Below, piece after piece: positions 35,286 to 46,922 of a stretch of 64,000 bases of DNA. The stretch spans positions 1 through 64,000 of the forward strand of contig LGRX02026029.1 in assembly GCA_001247695.2 (NCBI GenBank), read 5' to 3'. Both the position numbers and the translations under genes were made by a program. This DNA comes from Cymbomonas tetramitiformis. Its lineage: Eukaryota; Chlorophyta; Pyramimonadophyceae; Pyramimonadales; Pyramimonadaceae. Every line of letters begins with the position of its first letter. Position 1 is the stretch's first letter. The notes under the pieces are model-generated. The model was given only the letters and a program-made list of their open reading frames with translations. It did no database searches and was not told the origin of the DNA.

Positions 35286-35835
35286 CGGGAATCGTTTAAC
35301 CCAAAATGGGGAATAGAAAAAAATGATGTTTTTCGGGAATAGAATATATAATAGAATATATGGCACGTGCATGAGACACATCCAATATCGCGTTCAAATA
35401 TGGCCGTCTATGACCAGTCGCTTTTATTTTTTTGCAAACATGAGAAAGCCTCCAAAACACTACACAAAAATTCATCTTGCTTGCGATAAAGGTGGGCGCG
35501 TTTATATAGAACACACTGATGGCATGCCTTTTATTGTCCTCTATTCAAGAAAGAGGACACGGTAAAAGATTCTCCATCAAAGATGAAAGGTGAGTTGCCC
35601 TTGCTTTCCGCTCCCTTGTGCAGTTGTGTGTGAAACTCTTGCGCTTTTTTCGATATCAAATCGTTCGCTTCTTCAGAGTTGAAAAAAACGTACCACGCTT
35701 CCACGTCTCATAAGCTACGGTCAAAACCGGGGTATTTATCATATTTATCACACGGGGCATTAACACAACATAACTTTCCATATACATTCTACGTAATAAG
35801 TGTTAGGAACAACTTCTTTTGCGCAAGCAAGATTA

Positions 35836-35975
35836 CGGGGCTTTCATTGAACCAGATATGGGGCTTTCGTTGAACCAGATACGGGGCTTTCGTTGAACTA
35901 GATACAGGGCTTTCGTTGAACCAGATACGCGGCTATCGTTGAACCAGGTACGGGGCTTTCATTGAACAAGATACG
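35836..35975. repeat. 24-bp minisatellite, six copies
   Basis: Tandem units reading GGGGCTTTCGTTGAACCAGA plus ATAC, with a few substitutions per copy, inside the 2.7-kb element. Confidence 0.9.
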
Positions 35976-36680
35976 TAATTCTACGAGTTCCTGACCACGA
36001 TACCGAGTGTGCAGGCAATTCTGCTTAAATTAGAACGGGTTGGAAGCAAGATCCGTTCGGAGTCTAGGATGCTGGACGGTTCTTGTGAGGGTGGGTAATG
36101 GGCGTGATTCGAGCCAGCCAACTCGGCTCACGCCCAACAAGGACGCATCCTGCACAACATGAACATATCACGCATACGCATATAAGTATAATACACACAT
36201 ACTGACCGTTTGGCAGTGCAATTTCACCTCTAGCGGAAACGCAGATGTCAAGCGCGTCCACGTTTCCGCTAGGCGTTTCTTCCCTCATTCGCGCGCTCGT
36301 TTGCAAGAGGGCCTGGGCAACGGATGAGGGAAGCGTTAGAAAAAATAGTGTTTCGTATGCGTTGTTTTCCCTAAGCAAATTGCACAGACTGAACGGTCAA
36401 CCAAACATCTCGTTGTGGGCTGACGCGTTTATTTGGCGGAAGCGCGGGTGGAATTTAAGGAATTCGAAACCCGCAATAGTTGCGCTATGGGTTTTCATTC
36501 TTTGCGAAACGGGTACCCACATACTAAGTAGGAATATGTGATAATATTTTGAAGCAAAAGATTACTCAGATTAGTATACAATCTTAGGGAGATCTTTATT
36601 TCGCTGGACAGGGGCACACTCCCGGAGAGAAAGCCTTCCGCCTTTAGTTAAAATTGCATATTTAACAAATCAGACAGTAA

Positions 36681-36890
36681 GTATTTCCCTAAGTATTTTC
36701 AGACGTGTTCTAGTTCTCTAAGTATTTTCAGACTGTAATACTTACAACTTAGTGTTGTCTCGCGTGTTGTCAGCTTGTCACCAAGCCTAAACTCACGATC
36801 TCACTCCCAAAGTGACCAAAAACCGTTCGATCGCCGATCGTTCGGTTTTTTGTCACTTTGGGAACGTCTGAAAATACTTAGAGAAAATAC
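36681..36890. mobile_element. 210-bp MITE with a second internal hairpin
   Basis: Ends of about 26 bp are inverted (CTAAGTATTTTCAGACGT on the left and its complement on the right). Inside, CCCAAAGTGACCAAAAACCG and its complement form another hairpin at 36806-36863 with the centre GATCGCCGATC. A partial extra copy of the end lies at 36712-36733. Confidence 0.65.
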
Positions 36891-37134
36891 CAGACAGGTC
36901 TTTGCAACCAAGCCGACTTCAGTTCTCACATAAACGTACGGTTTACGCCCTCCCGAATCTGGAATTCACGGCCGTGAATATTAAATTCACGGCCGTGAAT
37001 ATTAAATTAAGGCTTCACTGCACGTCTACCCCACACTGTTTGCGAGTAAATTAGATTAGGAAAACATTTTTCCAACGTTCGCAACGCACATAGATATATC
37101 ATTTAGACTCCTAGGAAGTTTTTGAGCTCTTGAT

Positions 37135-37715
37135 TGAGCCGATCCGTGGCCGCATCAGCTCAGTTTGCAGTCGCGACTGCGAGCTAAGCTGATAGGCCCT
37201 TATAACTTTCATGCACATCGCATAAAAACTCAAACAGCGGAGGGGTTCTCGTGCGTTCTAGCGCACGATACTTGGCACCAATATTGCTAACAGCAATATT
37301 GGTGCACCCTCAAACGCACAACCTCGGATGTAAGCTATGCGCAAAACGCGTGCTACACATCATGGGTTTGGGTACATGCAAACCCAAACCCAACATCTTA
37401 TCAATATATTTTGCAAAGTTACGTGCGCTGGAACTCACGGGAAGCCCTTCGCTGTTTGGCATGTTTGGGTTTGGGTTTCAAACCCAAAAGGCATCATGCC
37501 AGCACGCGGCCATCTTTAATATACTCAACGGCTTGCCATATGCTCTTGAGGGTGCACTGATATTGCTATGAACAATATCACTGCCAAGTTTCGTGAGAAG
37601 ATTCTCACGAAAACCCCTATTATGCAAAGCCGCAAGTGGTTGAAACCATCTCACACCGCACCAACTTAGCTTGCAGTCGCGAAGGCTAAGCTGATGCGGT
37701 TGCGGATGGGGCCAA
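37135..37715. repeat. Foldback block with hairpins inside its inverted arms
   Basis: Arms of about 180 bp at 37135-37315 and 37546-37715 are inverted copies. Each arm contains its own smaller hairpins: CAATATTGC..GCAATATTG, TCGTGCG..CGCACGA, and a GCATCAGCT..AGCTGAT-type pair. Telomere-like but unrelated TTTGGGT words occur in the loop region. Confidence 0.6.
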
Positions 37716-38105
37716 TCGATAGCTCAAACGAAAGGTATTCACCTAATGAATACAAACGCTTTAGAATCGAATGGTGGAAAAAAGTATGCTTCATGCTACA
37801 TGCAATAAATTGTTTAGAAGAAGGGGGTGTGCCAGACGCAAAATATTGCACACGCTGAACCGCTTGTACCTCCGCGGTACCTAGTGATAGTTCATAGTTG
37901 ATAGTACAAACGATAGATGGCATGTGACATTTAATCTATTCCCGAATTACATCAATTATTTTTTCTATTCCCCATTTTGGGTTAATCTATTCCCGCATAA
38001 ATACCCTACCCTTATGATGGCGCAGTCCTCTTCTCTCATCGCCCGGAGTATCTCCCCTATTTCCATTACAGTAATCACCCACCTTTAAGAAAACAGGAGA
38101 TATGG

Positions 38106-38600
38106 GGCCAGCCAGCGATATTCACCAACTTGGGTACCCCCCTCCCCCGCCGCCAGCTGTCCTATGAAAACGCTATGAATAGTGCACCGCGATCTCTTCA
38201 CTCAGCCAGCGCATTTCTTAGCCATCCACATGGACACGCACCTAGCCCAGACATTTTCTTAAAATTTTCACTTTGTCACATATCACAGTAATGAGCGTAT
38301 GAACACCAGCTGTCCACACATATGTATCTGATGTGTTGTACTAGTTGTCCCTTATTATTTGAATTGTGGTTGTATATCGATGTACATTAAATATTGAGAG
38401 AAGTGATATATTGATGTCACATATCTATAATATCATATGTAATATTTGCAAATGCCAGCATTTTTTTCTTAGCTATAAGAAATTGGATAATCATATCTTA
38501 GGCCGGCCAGCCAGCACCAATATTTCTTATTTTGGTCCGTGCCATAACCTTCAAAAACCAGCCAGCGATATTCACCAAAGCGGGTACCACCCCCCATGAA
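38106..38600. repeat. Direct repeat CCAGCCAGCGATATTCACCA
   Basis: Nearly identical 35-bp segments at about 38108 and 38558, each running into GGGTACC and a C-rich run. The sequence between has no gene. Confidence 0.6.
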
Positions 38601-38883
38601 ACAGCGGGGGCCTCTTATCGTCGGGTTTTCTTAACGGTGAGTGATGTTCGCATGCCGACACCCTGCCCTTGCATTGTTGTCTCCACTCTTTCCTTTGTGC
38701 AGTCATGTGTCATTCTCCTCATGAATGCGCTCGCTGCTCCTCTCCGTTGAATCTGGTCTCCCTGTGTTTGCGGCTTTTTTCGCTTTCGTTTCACTTACCA
38801 CTTCCACCTCTCCTGTGCCCTCCTCGGTGTGTTGCATCTCTTCCTTCATAATGGCTGCCCTCACCTTTGGTCTGATTTTTTCT

Positions 38884-39224
38884 CTACATTTTTTGCGCTA
38901 TTTCCGCAGTGTGCAGCACGACATTCCGGTTGGTTTGGACCGTTTTTTGTGTATGTTTGCTGTACTGTATCCACGGTCCGTTCTGTTCCCGCAGCCATTG
39001 TTGCCACAGTTCCGTCATGTATATTACCCATATCCCGCAGTTGTACGCGTCGTACTGGTGTTTGTCGTACATTACCGTGGCCCGGGACTCTCGGCACTCC
39101 ATCGCCCCTTCGTTATCCCTTACCCATCTGCCAATTGCTGTTTGTAGTTCCCCCAACATTCCTTTTTGGCTGGGGGCGCCTTTGTTGCGAGCCGACCTGA
39201 CGGCGCCCATCGAGTCATACACTG
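38884..39224 (-). pseudogene. Ulp1-like (C48) cysteine protease fragment
   Basis: Minus-strand exon after a TTTCAG acceptor at 39225. VYDSMG matches the strand around the catalytic Asp region of Ulp1/SENP proteases, and HQYDAYNCGIWVIYM carries the Gln and the catalytic Cys in the usual NCG context. These enzymes cleave SUMO-like modifiers and are often captured by DNA transposons. The His-Trp part should lie upstream; a weak candidate frame (SWKHFRACLVILPL) is readable around 39355-39410. Only the C-terminal third is clear, so it is scored as a fragment. It lies 330 bp downstream of the transposase on the same strand. Confidence 0.55.
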
Positions 39225-39555
39225 CTGAAATCTGTATAGAACATGCTATTCGATGAAATTGACATTAGGGTAGATAATTGACATTAGCTGTTTTTGGCGA
39301 TATTTAGAAAATATTTGTGCTGAAAATGTTAATGTTGAAAATATTTTTGCTCGCAGGCCTCCGCAACGGTAAAATTACAAGACACGCACGAAAATGTTTC
39401 CAAGACACGGTGAAGCATGCATTTTATTTTCTGTGCTGTAAATGGTAGCGAGCATGGCATACGAAAGAAATGAGCAATTGCCATATCAGATTTCTCTAAT
39501 AATCGTATTTACATTATGTACATCTATTTTGTGCGTCTAAGTCAGCTGATTCTAT

Positions 39556-42500
39556 TCACATTTCAACATCGCTACCGTCGTCTAGCTCATTTTCCTCGTT
39601 TTCGCTATTGTCTTCATTGCCTACTGTTTCTTCCATTTGCCCGTTATCAATTCGTCTTTTCTTGGCTCTTTGCGCAAGCAGTGCGACTATAAGTTGCCCA
39701 TACTGCTCATATGGGATACAACCTTTTGCTTCGTTAGCTGCGATGTTCCACGCTAGCAATATCTCTGCACTTTTGAAGGGCTCAGTTGACGGCGTATCGG
39801 ATGCGTTCTCCCAGAAGGCTCCCGCTTTCGCTGCCAAAACCTTTCCGAGTCTTCGCTCCTTAGTGTCCGTGTACGTCTTCACTTTCAGGTACTTGTACTT
39901 CAACTCCTTCGCGTGGACAATCCGTGCATGCACTCGGACAAGCATCAGGGGGTCCGACCATTCTTTGCTGTTGAGCTTGGCACGGAATTGGCATACATCG
40001 TTGGCCTTCACGCCCGTGATTTCTCCGAAGCAAACGGCGTAGCTGTTTACGGTCATCTGATCGAACGAAACCTCCCATACCGGGTTGGCCACGTACGCTT
40101 CGGCTTTTCTAGCAGCCCGATTCACCGCCTTACGTTTGCCCGTGTACACGGCAATCGGTGCACGTTCTACGCGTTCTTAAATTCGGGCTGGAATTTCGGC
40201 GGCTGCTGGCATCTGAGCTTCGGCGAGTCTGAGGGGAGCTTCCAGGGCATGCACCAACGGGGCATTCAAACGTGCGTGCAATTTGCTCGGCAAAACGAAC
40301 GGGACATTGGGCTCCTCGAAAATGCCCTCCTCGGTCAGCTTTCGTTGCTTCCTCAACAGCTCCGCCCACCACGCCTCGTGGGTAGGTGTAAACGTCGTAC
40401 TCAAAATGGTCCGTAACCCTTGCACCAGATCCTCGAGCTTCGCAAGCCCTTCGTCGGAGAAGGCTTTCGGTTTGACAAAATCAGGCAGGTTCTCAGGCAT
40501 AGAATTCGACACCTTGAGGCCCTCCTCCGGTAGCCACTTCTTGTCGGTGGAATACATCTTGTATTGCACAACCACTTCGCCGGCCTCGTTCTTGTACGCT
40601 TTGAAGGTCTGCTGTGTGGAGATGCCACAGACGTTCTCGTAGCGACCACCGAACCAGGTCTTCAAATCGTGCACTTTCCCCACCGCGGTCGTGAAGATGC
40701 CATCCGAGAAACACTCCTTTGCGATTTCCATCATTTCGTCAAGGGTCATCGCAAGCTTGCGTTTTAAGCGCACAGAAAAACGCGAGAACATCTGGTCGAT
40801 GTTCTCGTGGGTGTTGCCGACGACCAGGAAGTTCACCTTCACCTTCTTGAACGCGCCAGACATAACCAACCAAGAGATATACGCCAAAAGCATATATAAC
40901 GCTCTTGTTGGTGCCCGCGTTGTCGAGCTGGACGTATAACACTTCCGGCATCGGGTACGGTTCCTCGCCATCCCCTTTACGACGGTGCTCTTGAATTCGA
41001 GTGACGTCACGATGCAGCACGTTCAGCAAGAAGTTGGCGTCGTCGCCGTAATTCGCGTAGTTGAAGTCCATAAAAAACCGGCCAACGTTTTCGATGATGC
41101 TACCCTTGTTGTGCACGTCCAAGAAGTCCTTCCGGTCCAGATATGATGGCATGCGCCTGAAATGCGGCAGGCGCGTCGTCCATTGGGTCATCCCGTCAAT
41201 GATGACAGAGGAATATTTCCACCACGTCTTGTTTTCCTTGATGCTCTTAGTCCGATGTTGGATTTTCGGCCGTGTTTGTAGAATTTCTCACGCTCGGCAC
41301 GCGCTTGGTTAAGGTGCACCTCTCGCATTTTGGCGTATGGACCTGGAATAAAAAACGTTTTAGAATACAAACTTCTAAAACAACGTAGAACAAATGCAAA
41401 TACTATCTTTTTAAGAATTTAGCTTACCGTGCTGGGATTTGGGTGTGCCCTCCTTCAAGAGTTTGATCGAAGCACATACACTGCACTGCGAAAAACGCTT
41501 GCACTTCGGAACTTTGAGCCAAGATTTGAACTTGTCTTTCCAGATGTCGTAGAAGTACGGCAAGGAGACTTCCTTGGAATTGCGGTCGTGAATAGATAAA
41601 GAATCGAGATATTCATCCCAAATCTCTTCTCTTGTCACCCCGCCCGACGGGAGATGCGTCTCAGGCTTATAGGGCTGAGGTTCGCCCTGTTCAGCCGCAT
41701 ATTTATTCACGAAGGCAATGACATTCGATTTTTTGCTGGACAAACGCCGATTTGCCTCGCTGCCCGTCAGCCCGTGAATGAAATTTGTTCTTCCAGAGAG
41801 AACGCGCTCGCGTACGTCGCAGAAATAGCCTTGGCTTATTTTGTAAACCTTCTGGTAGAAGGCCGAGCACACCTGTAAATATACAAGCAAAGTGAAGTTT
41901 TTCAAAAAGAGTCAAACTGCTCATTAAGCTAATGAGCAGTTTGGACAAACTTTCAGGAATATGAACAAAGATTTATACTTCAAGGGAATGCTATAAAAAA
42001 AGGAGGAAAACTGCTCATTAGCTTAATGAGCAGTTGGGGCAAAATTTCAGTAATATGCACAAACATTTATACTTCAAGGGAATTCTATAAAAAAGAAGAA
42101 AACCTGCTCATTAGCTTAATGAGCAGTTGAGGCAAAATTTCAGTAATATGCACAAACATTTATACTTCAAGGGAATTCTATAAAAAGAAAGGAAACTGCT
42201 CATTAAGCTAATGAGCAGTTTAGACAAACTTTCAGGAATATGAACAAAAAAATATTCTTCAAGGGGATTCTATAAAAAAGAAGGAAAACCGCTCATTAAG
42301 CTAATGAGCAGTTTTGGCAAACTTTCAGGAATATGAACAAACAGTTATACTTCAAGGGGATTCTATTAAAAAGAAGAAAAACCGCTCATTAAGCTAATGA
42401 GCTGTTTTGGCAAACTTACCGGTCTGTCACATATGAAGAACTTAAATATGAATCTTGAGTCACAAGTTCTGGTTCCGCTCTTCATAAGATCTGTTACCAT

Positions 42501-43172
42501 CCATTCTTTACGATCCTTTTGAGACAAGTCCCAAAACATTTTGCGTTGAGCTGCTAAAGCTGAAGTGTGAAACATTAACGAGCAAAACGATTTGCACTTG
42601 CACCGATAAACCGCAATACTTTCTATGTCAGACTGTGAAAGGTTTCGTTCTTTGATTGATATTTGACTCTTTTCTTTGGGTTTTCTTTTTGCTGATGTGT
42701 AAACTGCTCGCTCTTTACCGACCTTAGTTGTTTTCCCATTCAGCACACTTTCACTCTTTTCGTCACCCACGGAGTGCGAACTAAAGCTTGCTTCAAGGCT
42801 TTGCGTTATCTCATTGAAGTCAACACTTGTGATCTTTCGCGAACTAGACCCTTGCGTGTTTATTGTGTGATCAGAGTCCGATGAGCGCTGAGTCGCGCGA
42901 GAGTCGCTAGTCTTTTGCAAGTTTGCAGTCATTGGAGTTTCTGCGCTTTTCGAGTGCATTGGCGTTTCAACGCACGGAAAGCATAATATCTCATCGTCGC
43001 AAACTGTTTTGTATAGCGATGAGCGAGGAGCGTTAACTGGCGATGAGCGAAAAACGTCTGTTTCTATTTCTATGATATCGTCTTCCTTCTGGGTGTAGTA
43101 TACTGCAGGCTGGGAAAGGTCAATAACTTCGTCGATAGCTTCGTCAGCTATTCGCCAGAACGGCCCCATCAT
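39556..43172 (-). pseudogene. DUF7869-like DDE transposase, broken
   Basis: Exon 1 (43172-42420, ATG start) has a Ser-rich region and then a Cys cluster (YRCKCKSFC) typical of the N-terminus of this family. Exon 2 is 41872-41428. From 41347 the frame carries SSVIIDGMTQ (first catalytic Asp), VQLDNAGTNKS (second Asp) and FLVVGNTHENIDQMFS (a conserved HE..D block). The C-terminus is basic, then acidic (DDGSDVEM). Three lesions interrupt it: a frameshift near 41250, a GGTT duplication near 40890 that shifts frame between the second Asp and the GNTHE block, and an in-frame TAA at about 40174. Family membership is from memory of the DUF7869 signature; the protein should cut and move a DNA transposon. 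Confidence 0.6.
41873..42419 (-). repeat. Six palindromic repeats filling transposase intron 1
   Basis: On the minus strand the exon ends at a perfect GTAAGTTTGCC donor, then CTCATTAGCTTAATGAG, a pyrimidine tract and TATAG. This module is repeated every 91 bp or so, six times, but in later copies the donor reads GAAAGTTTGCC or GAAATTTTGCC. The true acceptor is TATTTACAG at 41873. Palindrome centres lie near 42388, 42293, 42203, 42111, 42019 and 41925. Confidence 0.85.
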
Positions 43173-43601
43173 AAAAAAAGTTCAAAAAACTTATGAAGCC
43201 GATTTCCGTGAAATGAAAACGACGAGAGTTCATTCCGAGTTTCGTCAGGGGCGACAGCCGATGACTTTGAATTTGAATATTACGGTCGGTCATATTAAAT
43301 TCGTCGGATCGATAGACCAAACTTTGTCCAATAACATCACTCTGTACTCAAGTTCCCGGATCGAGTGCAGATGTCATCAATCGAAATCGAGAACTTAAAT
43401 GCAGATTCGAGTTCTTTGTCGCGTTCGGCCCGTCCAATAAAATATTTCGATTCGCAATTCTCGGATTTTGATGACGAGAGCACGGAACTTATTGAAACTT
43501 CATAAACTCGACCAGTCTTCCTCACAATTCAAAACCTACTTTGCATAACACCGCTTACAGCTCATCGCCTTTTTTCTTTTACTTTTTCGTGAATCAAAAT
43601 A
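43173..43601. promoter_or_regulatory. Intergenic region between divergent genes
   Basis: A 429-bp gap between the start codons of the transposase (minus) and the plus-strand accessory gene, so probably a shared bidirectional promoter. No clear TATA box in either direction. A short AT-rich frame on the minus strand (43337-43525) is not supported. Confidence 0.35.
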
Positions 43602-44152
43602 ATGGCAACTGCGGATCAATTTCGCGCGTTGTTGAGCGGAGGAAACATACTACAGCTACCCGACAAGCAGTGGTCAGTTGAGCGCGTATCTAGTTTACAG
43701 GGCCATTGGCTGCGAGTATCTGTTTTTCTCGCAACAGCCGATGGCGGTACAGTTCAGAAAAACCTGCCGCTTTTGCCAGCAAACGCCGATGAGAACTTGC
43801 GTATCTCCTTCGCTGGCGCTGCGCCAGCCGGCGGCGGCAATACGCCGGTGTACGTGCTGACAACGGGCGAACGCGCGCATGAGCATATGGCTGTCCGTCT
43901 TGACGCTGAAAATATGCTGATTAGCAGCGTGGCGCCACCTTACACAGCGCGCAAGAACAGACTCGATGAGCTGGTTAGACGAGCAGGGACCAGAGTTGCT
44001 GCTGCTGCTTACAGTTCTTTTTTAATGAAATGTGGCGAAATTCCGAGAACGAAGACTTCTGGAAGTGTCCTGAGAAGTCTGGAGAAGAGTTCAGTCTCTT
44101 GGACGAATCGATCGATACGGAGATGGGTGGCACTGGAGTACTTCCAACCGCG

Positions 44153-45316
44153 GTAAGTTCAAACTTTTTTGAAATTCTGTAATATATATAAAAATTTTTT
44201 GTCATTTTTACAATTATTTCTGTGTCTTAAAAAGCTTGAACAAAAAGCCTCATTAGCTTAATGAGCAGTTCTACAAAGTTTCTGAACTTTCCGTGTTTAT
44301 TACAGTTTGCATGATACCTTCTGTCATTATATGACATGTGTGACTGTTTTACCCGATAAATTCGATGACTGACCAAAAGCTTATACAAAAAGCCTCATTA
44401 GCTTAATGAGCAGTTTTGCAAAGTTTCTGACCTTTATGTTTTTCTTTACAGTTTGCATGATACCTTCTGTCATTATATGACATGTGTGACTGTTTTACCC
44501 GATAAATTCGATGACTGACCAGAACTTGAACAAAAAGCCTCATTAGCTTAATGAGCAGTTTTGCAAAGTTTCTGACCTTTATGTTTTTCTTTACAGTTTG
44601 CATGAAACCTTCTGTCATTATATGACATGACATGTGTGACTGTTTTACCCGATAAATTCGATGACTGACCAAAACTTGAACAAAAAGCCTCATTAGCTTA
44701 ATGAGCAGTTTTGCAAAGTTTCTGACCTTTATGTTTTTTCTTTACAGTCTGTATGATACCTTCTGTCATTATATGACATGTGTGACTGTTTTACACGATA
44801 AATTCGATCACTGACCAGAGCTTAAACAAAAAGCCTCATTAGCTTAATGAGCAGTTTTGCAAAGTTTCTGACCTTTATGTTTTTCTTTACAGTTTGCATG
44901 ATACCTTCTGTCATTATATGACATGTGTGACTGTTTTACCCGATAAATTCGATGACTGACCAAACTTGAACAAAAAGCCTCATTAGCTTAATGAGCAGTT
45001 TTGCAAAGTTTCTGACCTTTATGTTTTTTTCTTTACAGTCTGTATGATACCTTCTGTCATTATATGACATGTGTGACTGTTTTACCCGATAAATTCGATG
45101 ACTGACCAAAGCTTAACAAAAAGCCTCATTAGCTTAATGAGCAGTTTTGCAAAGTTTCTGACCTTTATGTTTTTCTTTACAGTTTGCATGATACCTTCTG
45201 TCATTATATGACATGTGTGACTGTTTTACCCGATAAATTCGATGACTGACCAAAGCTTGAACAAAAAGCCTCATTAGCTTAATGAGCAGTTTTTCATTTT
45301 TTGCCCTTTACTGCAG
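44153..45316 (+). repeat. Eight palindromic repeats filling the accessory-gene intron
   Basis: Eight copies, about 146 bp apart, of a unit with GCCTCATTAGCTTAATGAGC, then about 35 bp later TTTTTCTTTACAG, then a second small palindrome GTCATTATATGAC. Palindromes start near 44251, 44396, 44541, 44691, 44837, 44981, 45127 and 45271. The palindrome is the same as in the transposase intron although the rest of the unit is different. Confidence 0.85.
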
Positions 45317-45524
45317 GATTCTGGACCAAGTATTGACAAAAAGCACATATTATTTACATATATATATTCTTCCTTTCATTCGAGCCAGATTCAATTTTCG
45401 TATGGATACAATAGGCGACCCATATCCACATGGTGATGCTTTGACGAGGGAACATCTCAACAATCCTGCCTTAAGGGAATTAATTCTTGCAGAAATACGT
45501 AGACGGAGTCGTAATTATGATTGA
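45317..45524 (+). other. Possible alternative terminal exon
   Basis: After a CTGCAG acceptor, a frame runs to a TGA at 45522 and encodes MDTIGDPYPHGDALTREHL plus a charged helix. AATAAA follows at 45548. Its phase fits exon A only in the unshifted frame, so it may be an alternative 3' end of the accessory gene, or a separate small protein starting at the ATG at 45402. Confidence 0.35.
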
Positions 45525-46221
45525 CCACCTATGTTTTTGTATATGGCAATAAATTTATTTGTTCGAAAATGCAATTAATTTACAATTAGAAAAACTTCTC
45601 ATTAGGCTAATGAGCTTCCTTTGGTTCTTTTGTTGCATTCTGTATTTTGCAGACCACTTGGGAGCCGAAGGAATGCTTTATCTGCCTAAAGGTAATAGAT
45701 GATGTCGACGAGGCTCATTTTAAAACTGGGATTCCGATACAATGTAGTGATTTCGAATGTCAGTGTATTGACAAATTCATGCACAAGGCATGCTTCTGCA
45801 AGTATGAGATGCAAAACTATGAAATAGAGTTTGCAACACCAGTTCACTGCCCATGCTGTAGACAACACTGGTTTGACCATCATACTCCAAATGTATAAAC
45901 GGTTTTATCACCATCTTTGTATATGTAAATAATATGTTTTTATAATGAATATAAGTATTGTTTCGAATTGCTCATTGTCCTAATGAGCTGTTTCCAGTTA
46001 GTGACTAACTTTGTACTTTTATATTACAATATATGTTTATAGGTACCAATGACACCTGCAGCAGAAAGCGATCTGGCTGCTAATCGTGGTCCGGGCGGCT
46101 CATTGTTGGCTTACGGGCCTGGAGAGACAGCGAAGGCGGCAAAAGAACAGAATGCTCAGCAACAGTGTCGACATCGGATCCTGTCCGACCTTGCCAAGTT
46201 AGCTTGGCATCGTTGCCTTGT

Positions 46222-46470
46222 AGTCGGTGTCGGGGTCGGTGCAGGCCGTCGGCCTGTACTTGTAGTCGGTGTCGGGGTCGGTGCGGGCCTTCGGCCGCAC
46301 TTGTAATCGGTGTCGGGGTCGGTGCAGGCCTTCGGTCTGTACTTGTATTCGGTGTCGGGGTCGGTGCAGGCCTTCGGCCTGCACTTGTAATCGGTGTCGG
46401 GGTCGGTGCAGGCCTTCGGCCTGCACTTGTAATCGGTGTCGGGCCGGTGCAGGCCTTCGGCAACATATTG
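46222..46470. repeat. 42-bp minisatellite in the hAT element
   Basis: Six copies of a unit reading CGGTGTCGGGGTCGGTGCAG then GCCTTCGGCCTGCACTTGTA; each contains a GC-rich palindrome. The CGGTGTCGG words extend the terminal repeat and recur, degenerate, near the right end (47060-47330). Confidence 0.9.
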
Positions 46471-46577
46471 GCATATCGCACGCACGATTCCGGTCACGTT
46501 TCATCCGAAACTGAAATTATTTTCTGGTGCGCCCGCGATACCGATAGGGTTATCAATTGGGGACTAGCGTTTGAATG

Positions 46578-46922
46578 TTAAGTTAAATGCCGAAAACGGT
46601 TCCATGAAGAAAGCTGTATCCAGTAGCCAGGGTGAGAGGGGTCGTCGCGAGCGTCCTCGCAGACTTGGAAACGAATAGCTGGGGATCTTGTAGCACGTTG
46701 TCCACTGCCAAACCTTTTAACGTCGCAATACTCAACTGCCTCCGCGCGGAATTGCTTATTTTTCTCACTGTCGGGAGCATTATCGAACCAGTGCCCCGGG
46801 ACGTTCACTACTACTTTCAAAGCTACCTGCTCCTCTCCAGGGTATTGCTTAATTAAGAGGTTGGCGTCGATAGCAGGCTGACTAAAAACTTTCTGCTTGG
46901 CCTTACTCATCTCATTCGGCAT
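46578..46922 (-). CDS. Unrecognised ORF carried in the hAT element
   Basis: A 114-codon frame from the ATG at 46922 (an open frame continues upstream to 47144). It starts MPNEMSKAKQKVF and has a mixed, protein-like composition (VALKVVVNVPGHWFDNAPDS). No known domain. It lies wholly inside the non-autonomous element, so it may be a captured host gene fragment or an element-specific protein. Confidence 0.35.
   Translation of the reverse strand: MPNEMSKAKQKVFSQPAIDANLLIKQYPGEEQVALKVVVNVPGHWFDNAPDSEKNKQFRAEAVEYCDVKRFGSGQRATRSPAIRFQVCEDARDDPSHPGYWIQLSSWNRFRHLT

Larger units (their letters stand above)
35286..37995. mobile_element. 2.7-kb inverted-repeat DNA transposon, non-autonomous
   Basis: The left end starts CGGGAATCGTTTAACCCAAA and the right end, inverted, starts CGGGAATAGATTAACCCAAA. 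The match runs 31 bp with two mismatches and then weakly to about 50 bp. No target duplication is clear. The interior carries a 24-bp minisatellite, a 210-bp MITE and a large foldback block. No transposase is readable. Confidence 0.65.

Noticed and set aside
37360..37490. Telomere-like AAACCC words
   Set aside because: Only a few CAAACCCAAACCC words (TTTGGGT on the other strand) inside a foldback loop; not a tandem telomeric array.
35286..37995. A target-site duplication for the 2.7-kb element
   Set aside because: The flanks (CTATTATT and CATAAATA) share no convincing direct repeat.
38725..39256. Overlapping plus-strand hydrophobic ORFs of 115-140 codons
   Set aside because: They are antisense to the Ulp1-like exon, whose NCG motif is on the minus strand.
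10473..40176. Reassigned TAG/TAA codons (glutamine) as in some ulvophyte algae
   Set aside because: Only two in-frame cases, both in decaying sequences, while TAA, TAG and TGA end other frames normally.
41919..45290. CRISPR-like regularly spaced palindromic arrays
   Set aside because: The sequences between palindromes are nearly identical within each array, so they are tandem repeats and not spacers; they lie in eukaryotic introns.
46080..46514. ORFs on both strands around 46.1-46.5 kb
   Set aside because: Translations of the 42-bp minisatellite in the hAT element.
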